64,000 nt of DNA from Elusimicrobia bacterium GWA2_62_23 (lineage in GTDB: Bacteria; Elusimicrobiota; Elusimicrobia; Elusimicrobiales; UBA9959), in the NCBI GenBank assembly GCA_001799635.1, contig MGTV01000037.1, positions 62,001-126,000 of the forward strand, given 5' to 3'. This document shows, in pieces, positions 57,406-64,000 of this stretch. The position numbers were made by a program, and so were the translations under genes. Every line of letters begins with the position of its first letter. Position 1 is the stretch's first letter. The notes below the pieces were generated by a model, which saw only the letters and a program-made list of their open reading frames with translations, searched no databases and was not told the origin of the DNA.

Positions 57406-58320
57406 ATGTCCATACTCTTGAACAAGAAGACCAAACTCATAGTGCACGGCTTCACCGGGGCGCAGGGGTCCTTCCACGCCCAGCAGTGCATAGATTACGG
57501 CTCCAACGTGGTGGGCGGTGTAACGCCCGGGAAAGGCGGCACCGAGCACCTGGGCCGCCCCGTGTTCAACACCGCCAAGGACGCCGTGAAGGCCACCGGG
57601 GCCAACGCCTCGCTCATCTTCGTCCCCCCGCCCTACGCGGCGGATTCCATCCTGGAAGCGGCCGACGCCGGCGTCGCCGTCATCATCTGCATCACCGAGG
57701 GCATCCCGGTGCTGGACATGGTGCGGGTGAAGAAGCGGCTGGCCGCCATCAACGCCTGCGGCCGCCAGGTCACCCTGGTGGGCCCCAACTGCCCCGGCGT
57801 CATCACCCCGGGCGAGTGCAAGGCCGGCATCATGCCGGGCTACATCCACAAGAAGGGCTCGGTGGGCGTGGTCTCGCGCTCGGGCACCCTCACCTACGAG
57901 GCCGTCTGGCAGGTGACCAGCCAGGGCCTGGGCCAGAGCTCCGTGGTGGGCATAGGCGGCGACCCGGTGCAGGGCATGAATTTCGTGGACGCGCTGCAGC
58001 TTTTCCAGGCGGACCCGCAGACCGAGGCCGTCATCATGATAGGCGAGATCGGCGGTTCCGCCGAGGAAGACGCCGCGAAGTACATAAAGAAGGAAATGAC
58101 CAAGCCGGTGTTCTGCTTCGTGGCCGGCAAGACCGCCCCCCCCGGCCGCCGCATGGGCCACGCGGGCGCCATAGTAGAAGGCAACGCCGGCACGCACGCC
58201 TCCAAGGTGGAGGCCCTGAAGAAGGCCGGGGCCACGGTAGTGGACAACCTCTCGGAGATCGGCGCGGCCGTGGCCGCCGGAATGAAAGGCAAGCCCAAAG
58301 CAAAAGCCGCCCGTAAATAG
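57406..58320 (+). CDS. sucD: Succinyl-CoA synthetase alpha subunit
   Basis: 304 aa; [53 protein letters not shown] (active-site His). Confidence 0.96.
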   Translation: MSILLNKKTKLIVHGFTGAQGSFHAQQCIDYGSNVVGGVTPGKGGTEHLGRPVFNTAKDAVKATGANASLIFVPPPYAADSILEAADAGVAVIICITEGIPVLDMVRVKKRLAAINACGRQVTLVGPNCPGVITPGECKAGIMPGYIHKKGSVGVVSRSGTLTYEAVWQVTSQGLGQSSVVGIGGDPVQGMNFVDALQLFQADPQTEAVIMIGEIGGSAEEDAAKYIKKEMTKPVFCFVAGKTAPPGRRMGHAGAIVEGNAGTHASKVEALKKAGATVVDNLSEIGAAVAAGMKGKPKAKAARK

Positions 58321-58361
58321 GTAGAATAGGCAGAGAGCGCGGGAATAGCGAAGCCGGCCGT

Positions 58362-59288
58362 ATGATAAAGAGATACAAGATCAAAGACCACCAGATAGCC
58401 CCCGTGGAAGCGGAGACCCCGGACATCTGGGTGGTGGTGAGCCCCACTGACGACGAGAAAAAGTGGCTGGTGGAGAATTTCCAGCTGGACGAGCACAACT
58501 TCAATTCCGCCTTCGACCCGGAAGAGCCCGCCCGCATGGAGTTCGAGCCGGACCACCTGGCCCTCATTTTCAAGCGCCCCAAGAACTACTCCTCCAAAGA
58601 CCATTTTATGTTCAAGGTGTCCTCCATGGGGCTGTTCCTGTTCAAGGACAAGCTCATCCTGGCCCTGTCCGAGGACATCAACATGTTCTCCGGCAAGTAC
58701 TTCAAGCACATCACCGGCATCCGCGAGATCTTCCTCAAGCTCATCTACAACTCCATCTTCCATTTCATGGAGCATCTCAAGGTCATTAACATGATCGCCG
58801 ACGAGATAGAGACCAAGATCACGCACTCCATGGAGAACCGCCACCTGCTCAACCTCTTCACGCTCGAGAAGAGCCTGGTATATTATCTCAACGCCATCAA
58901 CGCCAACTCGTACGTGATAGACCGCCTCAAACACAACACGGACAAGCTGGAGCTCACGCAGAAGAGCGTGGAGTTCCTCGACGACATCATCATCGAGAAC
59001 AACCAGTGCTACCGGCAGGCCGAGATCTATTCCAACATTTTCGCCTCGCTCGTGGGCGCGCGCGCCTCCATCGTGGCCAACAACCTCAATATCCTGATGA
59101 AGAACCTCAACGCCATCGTAATCGCGGTGGCGGTCCCCAGCTTCTTCGCCGGCGTGGGCGGCATGTCGGAACTCCACGCCATAACAGGCATCAGCAGCCC
59201 GCGCCTGGCCTACCCGCTCTTCCTGCTGGTCATGCTGGCGGTCGGCGCGGCCACCTTCGTCCTGATCAAGCGTTTAGAGAAGCATTAA
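58362..59288 (+). CDS. CorA-family divalent metal ion transporter
   Basis: 308 aa; long helical CorA N-domain, two C-terminal TM segments; NILMKNLNAIVIAVAVPSFFAGVGGMSEL. Confidence 0.85.
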   Translation: MIKRYKIKDHQIAPVEAETPDIWVVVSPTDDEKKWLVENFQLDEHNFNSAFDPEEPARMEFEPDHLALIFKRPKNYSSKDHFMFKVSSMGLFLFKDKLILALSEDINMFSGKYFKHITGIREIFLKLIYNSIFHFMEHLKVINMIADEIETKITHSMENRHLLNLFTLEKSLVYYLNAINANSYVIDRLKHNTDKLELTQKSVEFLDDIIIENNQCYRQAEIYSNIFASLVGARASIVANNLNILMKNLNAIVIAVAVPSFFAGVGGMSELHAITGISSPRLAYPLFLLVMLAVGAATFVLIKRLEKH

Positions 59289-59327
59289 GCCCCCACACCG
59301 CGCTCCTCCGGGCCGGCGGCCTTTTTT

Positions 59328-60638
59328 ATGCCCAAGCTATTCATAGTGTCCCTTGGCTGTCCAAAGAACCTCGCCGACGCGGAGGTGATGGCCGGCGAAC
59401 TGGCCGCGGCCGGCTGGGAGCTGACCGCCTCCGAGGAGGGCGCCGACGCGGCCCTGCTCAACACCTGCGCTTTCTTGAGTTCCGCCGTAAAGGAGTCGGA
59501 GGCCGAGCTGCGCCGCCTCCTGGCGCTCAAGGCCCGGGGCAAACTTTCCAAAGTCATGATCACCGGCTGCCTGGTGGAGCGTGAGAAGCAGAAACTCGCC
59601 CAACGCTTCCCCGGCCTGGACGCGGTGGTGGGCATCCACGCCCTGGCGCAGGCGGCCAAGGCGCTGGAAGAAGGCAAAACCTATATCCTGCCGGCGGAGG
59701 GACCGCTGGAATCGCCCCGGCTCAAGGCCCGCCTCACGGCCGCGCACAGCGCCTACCTCAAGGTCGCCGACGGCTGCGACAACCGCTGCGCCTACTGCCT
59801 TATCCCCTCTATCCGCGGCGGCTTCCGCTCCAAGCCCATGGAGTCGCTGATGGAAGAAGCCGGCCGCCTGGCCGGGTCGGGCGCCGTGGAGATCTCCCTG
59901 ATAGCCCAGGACACCACCTCTTACGGCGCCGACCTTTACGGCAAGCCCCGCCTGGCGGAACTCCTGGGCCGCCTCTCCCGGACGCCCGGAGTGAAGTGGT
60001 GGCGCCTGATGTACGTGTACCCGGAGCGCCTCAGCCGCGACCTGCTGCTGGCCATGCGCGACACCCGGGGCGTCTGCCGCTACCTGGACATGCCGCTGCA
60101 GCATATCGCCGACGGGGTGCTGAAGAAGATGCGCCGGGCCTCCACCGAGCGCTCCATAAAGGACAAGCTGGAAGAACTGCGCGCGCTCATGCCGGACATA
60201 GCCCTGCGCACCAATTTCATCACCGGCTTCCCCGGCGAGACCGAAGCCGATTTCGAGCGGCTGCTGGCTTTCGTGAAAGAAGCCAGGTTCGACAACGTGG
60301 CCGTCTTCCCCTACTCCAGGGAGCCCGGCACGCCCGCGGCCTCGCTGCCGGGCCAGGTACCTGAAAGGGTCAAGGCGGAACGGGTGGAAGCCCTGATCAA
60401 GGCGCAGAGCTCCGTTATAGACGGGATAAACGCGGGGCTGAAGGGAAAGCAGGCCCAGGTGCTGATGGATTCCCCCCTCTTCGGCCGCACCTACCGCGAC
60501 GCGCCCGAAATAGACGGCCGCGTGGAAATAGACCCGGGCACCGGCCCCAGGCCCAAACCGGGACAGCTGCTGAAGGTGAAGTTCACCGGCGCCTCCGGCT
60601 ACCTGCGCCGGGCCAAGCTGCTCCCCTTGCGCAGATAG
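59328..60638 (+). CDS. rimO: Ribosomal protein S12 methylthiotransferase RimO
   Basis: 436 aa; VSLGCPKNLADAEVM, NTCAFLSSAVKESE, CDNRCAYCLIPSIRGGFRSKP, C-terminal TRAM. Confidence 0.95.
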   Translation: MPKLFIVSLGCPKNLADAEVMAGELAAAGWELTASEEGADAALLNTCAFLSSAVKESEAELRRLLALKARGKLSKVMITGCLVEREKQKLAQRFPGLDAVVGIHALAQAAKALEEGKTYILPAEGPLESPRLKARLTAAHSAYLKVADGCDNRCAYCLIPSIRGGFRSKPMESLMEEAGRLAGSGAVEISLIAQDTTSYGADLYGKPRLAELLGRLSRTPGVKWWRLMYVYPERLSRDLLLAMRDTRGVCRYLDMPLQHIADGVLKKMRRASTERSIKDKLEELRALMPDIALRTNFITGFPGETEADFERLLAFVKEARFDNVAVFPYSREPGTPAASLPGQVPERVKAERVEALIKAQSSVIDGINAGLKGKQAQVLMDSPLFGRTYRDAPEIDGRVEIDPGTGPRPKPGQLLKVKFTGASGYLRRAKLLPLRR

Positions 60639-60740
60639 CGCTCAACCGCCGCAATATCTCCAACTCCCCAATGCGCTTGAATTTTCAATAAGCACGCACC
60701 CGAGGATGGCTATGTCCAGCAGTATGGCGTCCGGGAGAAA

Positions 60741-61253
60741 CTAGTCCAGTTCGACAGGGATAGAGTACCGGAATCCCCGGCCGGGGACGGACTGTATGCG
60801 AGCGGCCAGCCCAGGAGGCAGTTTACGGCGCAAGTTGCAGATATGTGTATCCACCAGGTTCTCTACTGCTACTGTTTTCCAAGCCCTGGAGATTATCTCC
60901 GCCCTGGAAAAGATCCTGGGACTTCCACTTACCAGAAAAGCCAGTAGGGCGAACTCCCGGCCTGTCAGGTTATCTATTACCTTTCCGCCGAAACTGATCA
61001 TACGGGATTCCGTGCATATACTCAATTCTTCTTCCGTATCACCAAGCGGAGCCTTCCCCCGCAGTATCTCGGAGAGCAGCGCAGACAGGTGCTCCCTACT
61101 CAGCGGACGTGCTGCGGCCTCCCCCCCGCAGGCCGGGAAGGGGCCTGCCCCGGTAAAGGCGTTTTCCGGCAGCACCAATTCCAACACAACCAGCCCGGGC
61201 CGGCTGCGCCGTAAGGACGCGGATAAAGGTCTGGCAGCGGCGGTCATGTTCAT
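60741..61253 (-). CDS. OmpR-type winged-helix protein with a truncated, degenerate receiver domain
   Basis: 170 aa; LTGREFALLAFLVSGSPRIFSRAEIISRAWKT...VDTHICNLRRKL...IQSVPGRGFRYSI; RPGLVVLELVLPEN remnant. Confidence 0.82.
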   Translation of the reverse strand: MNMTAAARPLSASLRRSRPGLVVLELVLPENAFTGAGPFPACGGEAAARPLSREHLSALLSEILRGKAPLGDTEEELSICTESRMISFGGKVIDNLTGREFALLAFLVSGSPRIFSRAEIISRAWKTVAVENLVDTHICNLRRKLPPGLAARIQSVPGRGFRYSIPVELD

Positions 61254-61262
61254 TTCAGCGGG

Positions 61263-61430
61263 CTATCCCTCTAGGGGTAAATTCTTCACGGACCCGGCGA
61301 CAGGCAGGGACAGGCCCAGTGGCCAACTATCCGCCCCAACCGCGGTCTTTTTACCTGTCCGCGCTATCACAAACGCGAGCACCGCCAGCGCAGCCAATGC
61401 TGCCGCCATCAATATCGTCTTCAGGCGCAT
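61263..61430 (-). CDS. Short (55 aa) predicted membrane or secreted peptide
   Basis: Hand translation MRLKTILMAAALAALAVLAFVIARTGKKTAVGADSWPLGLSLPVAGSVKNLPLEG*; 9-nt gap to the next gene. Confidence 0.5.
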   Translation of the reverse strand: MRLKTILMAAALAALAVLAFVIARTGKKTAVGADSWPLGLSLPVAGSVKNLPLEG

Positions 61431-61446
61431 AATTTAGTCACTTCTC

Positions 61447-61917
61447 CTAATTCTCAGCCTTTTTCTTATCTAGTTGGGGCTCCGCGCCAAGGCCAGGTTC
61501 CCGCACCGGGACTCCGGAATACAGCAGCTCTTTATACGCTTTTTCCGCTCCGGGATTTGACTCGATAAAAGAAGAGATCTCCGATTTGTGCGATTTGCGC
61601 AATTCCCGAACAGCCGCCTGCTGCCTTTTCCGCAGATCGGAAGAGATCTTTTCCTTACCAGTATGATGCGCTCCAGTCGCCAAGGAGCGAGCCTGTTTTC
61701 TTTCAGCGGCCTGGGCCCGCATGAGTTGAGAGATGGCGGCGGCCTGCCTCTTTTTAAGCTCCAGCAACGGCCGGGCCGCGGACCGCAATTCCTTTATTTC
61801 AGCGGGTGAGAAGGCCCGCGCGGCGGGAACGGGATGTTTTTTTTGAGCGGCATCCTTCGCCTGGGCGCCAATAACCATGAAGAACAACAGCGATCCTAAA
61901 AACATAAACCGGGCCAT
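61447..61917 (-). CDS. Secreted Lys/Arg-rich helical protein, unknown function
   Basis: Trimmed start MARFMFLGSLLFFMVIGAQA gives a signal peptide; helical FSPAEIKELRSAARPLLELKKRQAAAISQLMRAQ. Confidence 0.55.
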   Translation of the reverse strand: MARFMFLGSLLFFMVIGAQAKDAAQKKHPVPAARAFSPAEIKELRSAARPLLELKKRQAAAISQLMRAQAAERKQARSLATGAHHTGKEKISSDLRKRQQAAVRELRKSHKSEISSFIESNPGAEKAYKELLYSGVPVREPGLGAEPQLDKKKAEN

Positions 61918-61943
61918 GATCCCCTCCATTTTTCCTGCAAATA

Positions 61944-64000
61944 CTAGTATTTTTTCACGGCTTTTATGCCGGCCGGGGTCTGTATCCGCAACTTTGACAC
62001 TTCGCAAGGGCTATCAGCGTCAAAAAGGATCACCCCGTAAACATTTCCGCTCTTGTAGATCCTCAGTTGTGAATTAGCCGAGGGCGGAAATTCACAGGCC
62101 AGAGAAACCACGGCGTTCCCGTCGAAAATGCGAAGACCGCAATCAAGAGACCTTGAGTCCTTAACAGCGGCGATATTGGATGGCACAGGGAAATTGTAGG
62201 CACGGTCCCCAGCGTAGACGGAGAAATAATACGTAGAATACGGGCACAGACCTTCCGCGGAAAAGGCCTGCTGTTCCCCAATAACAGCCTGAGTGGAAAA
62301 CTCCAACTTATACACCTCCGGAGAAAACGCGTAACCCGGATAGGTGGCATAGTCTATGCGATACCACCCCGCGGTTACCGCGCCCACTCCCTGCCCGGTG
62401 TCCGCCGGTGCGGTCCAGGTAAGGGTAACGGAGGAATGATACACGGCGGAGGTGGAGAGGTCTGTTATTGCCGCCGTGGGCAGCGTATCTACAAGTATGG
62501 CGTAGGGGCCAGCCATTTTAAGATTCCAAAGCATATCCACGGCATAAAACTTTATCTGGTTCGTGGCGCCGCAGGGCGATGTCGCCGAGCATATCTCGGT
62601 GTTGGTGGAAACTGCCAGGTCGACGGGGAAGACCGACATGGTTTCAGGGGCCTGGGAACCGTTAGCCCCCGAAATAGAATACCGCGGAGCAGAAGCCGCG
62701 GCAGTAGACGAAACCGTGGTCCAGGACTGTCCTGCGTCCGTAGAATATTCCGCATAGGGTGAAACGGGAGGCATCGGCAGAAGGATGTCATCTACCCACG
62801 CGGCATCATTTCCCTCCGCGCAACAATCCGAATCTTTCGAATACTCCCATTTAAACGTATGGATTCCGGCCGCTACCGGGAAGGACACCTCCGCCCAGTC
62901 AAGCTCTCCGCTCCAAGCGGCTTTTTCTTCCCCGTCTATATAAAACCGGAGGTAGTCCCAATCCGCCTCCGAACTGACTTTGCGAAAGAACACTATATTC
63001 CCCGGCATACACTCCGCCTGCATCTGCAGCCAGGAGGCCGCCCCGTCCCCTATGGTCCCGGAGCGGACGGAATAGCTCCCTGTACGGCTTACCGCTCCGT
63101 CTATCGCCCAGACTGCGGCCCCCCCGGTGGAATAGCCCGCCGGCATAATTCCGGTCTCAAATCCCTGTAAATAGTCCGAGCTCGAAACAGCAATGGCGTA
63201 CAGGCCGCTGAAAATATCCTGGACCCCTATCTGCAGCGTTACCCCGGCAAGCAGGTTATTGAACGCCGTTTCAGCGAGGGCCCCACCGGTGGAATTTACA
63301 GAACGGAACGCCTCAAAGGCCGGGGAGGAAATGTCGCAGTAAAAAGGACCGATCTCCCGCGAGGTGCCGGAGCTGTCCAGCAGGTTGTAAGGCAGCAGAT
63401 GCAGGTACCAGTTATCACCTTCGGACAGTGTGTAAAGGTCCAAATCAGCTCCGGACCACTGCGGTTCAGTTTCGGTCCATGTATGCGCCGGGGATTGGTC
63501 CCAGATGTAGCGGTAATACATGGCGCTTACGCCCGGAGCGAAACTATAAGCTCCGGAACTATACCAGACAGCCGTAGAACGCGCCGGAACCACATCAGCG
63601 GCCGAAGGCGGCCCTATTGCTATGACGGCAAAGGGCCCCGCGGTCTTCACGTTCCCGGCCATGTCGGTAACGCTGAACCTCACCTGATTGGTGGCGCCGC
63701 ACGGCGCGGCGCCGCCGCAAGTTTCAGTATTCGTCGAGGCTGTCAGGTCAAGATAGGCTTGTAACGTTTGCGGAGCGGAGGTGCCGTCCGCGCCTGTCAT
63801 ACTGGATACCTCCACGGGAGCGAGCTTAAGAACGTTCCCCGTGACACTTTGAGCGGCATAAAGGCTGCCCTGATATGCGGCCAGAGCCACTATTGCCCCC
63901 TCCCCGGCGTACACGACCTTCCAATCGACTCCGTCGAAAGCGTATACGGATTTGCTTGTGGGCGCATACGCAGGCGCGGCGTACAATAGTCCCCTATAAA
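61944..64000 (-). CDS. Partial large secreted FN3-containing protein; N-terminus lies beyond the window
   Basis: ORF open to the window edge; FN3 WYRIDYATYPGYAFSP...YYFSVYAGDRAYN; two copies of a TNTE(T/I)C..A/S.PCGATNQ module. Confidence 0.8.
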   Translation of the reverse strand, partial: YRGLLYAAPAYAPTSKSVYAFDGVDWKVVYAGEGAIVALAAYQGSLYAAQSVTGNVLKLAPVEVSSMTGADGTSAPQTLQAYLDLTASTNTETCGGAAPCGATNQVRFSVTDMAGNVKTAGPFAVIAIGPPSAADVVPARSTAVWYSSGAYSFAPGVSAMYYRYIWDQSPAHTWTETEPQWSGADLDLYTLSEGDNWYLHLLPYNLLDSSGTSREIGPFYCDISSPAFEAFRSVNSTGGALAETAFNNLLAGVTLQIGVQDIFSGLYAIAVSSSDYLQGFETGIMPAGYSTGGAAVWAIDGAVSRTGSYSVRSGTIGDGAASWLQMQAECMPGNIVFFRKVSSEADWDYLRFYIDGEEKAAWSGELDWAEVSFPVAAGIHTFKWEYSKDSDCCAEGNDAAWVDDILLPMPPVSPYAEYSTDAGQSWTTVSSTAAASAPRYSISGANGSQAPETMSVFPVDLAVSTNTEICSATSPCGATNQIKFYAVDMLWNLKMAGPYAILVDTLPTAAITDLSTSAVYHSSVTLTWTAPADTGQGVGAVTAGWYRIDYATYPGYAFSPEVYKLEFSTQAVIGEQQAFSAEGLCPYSTYYFSVYAGDRAYNFPVPSNIAAVKDSRSLDCGLRIFDGNAVVSLACEFPPSANSQLRIYKSGNVYGVILFDADSPCEVSKLRIQTPAGIKAVKKY

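Noticed and set aside
60640-60740. Possible remnant coding sequence after rimO
   Set aside because: Short open frame only, antisense to the end of the winged-helix gene; no recognisable homology

Overview
High-GC bacterial chromosome segment with tightly packed operons on both strands. The gene content and very long FN3-rich secreted proteins suggest an Elusimicrobiota-like lineage; that placement is inference, since no search was possible. On the minus strand: an RNase P RNA gene; metF, lepB and lepA; a complete mannose-type PTS block (EI, HPr, EIID, EIIC, EIIB, EIIA) with an embedded GH57 glucanotransferase plus rapZ, hprK and hpf; an operon of about 20 kb (Rrf2 regulator, secreted 'NFQGRL' protein, 4546-aa FN3/lamin-tail/beta-propeller protein, PQQ-propeller/FN3 protein with a T9SS-type-A-like C-terminal domain, PorV/PorQ-like barrel); and a pseudopilin operon running into a RiPP-like cassette. 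That cassette holds an HprK-like kinase, PqqD, a 45-aa Cys-containing peptide absent from the supplied ORF track, an S26 peptidase and a radical SAM/SPASM protein. Further right: a GT2, a protein with STI1-like NP repeats, two tandem S8 proteases, an ECF sigma/anti-sigma/Spy-like operon, a TPR-SpoIID protein, korAB divergent from sucCD, CorA, rimO, a truncated response regulator and a partial large secreted protein. The best candidate for an undescribed system is the RiPP-like cassette at 35851-38449. Second is the T9SS-like secretion operon at 15556-35676. No tRNA, CRISPR array, transposase or prophage was recognised.
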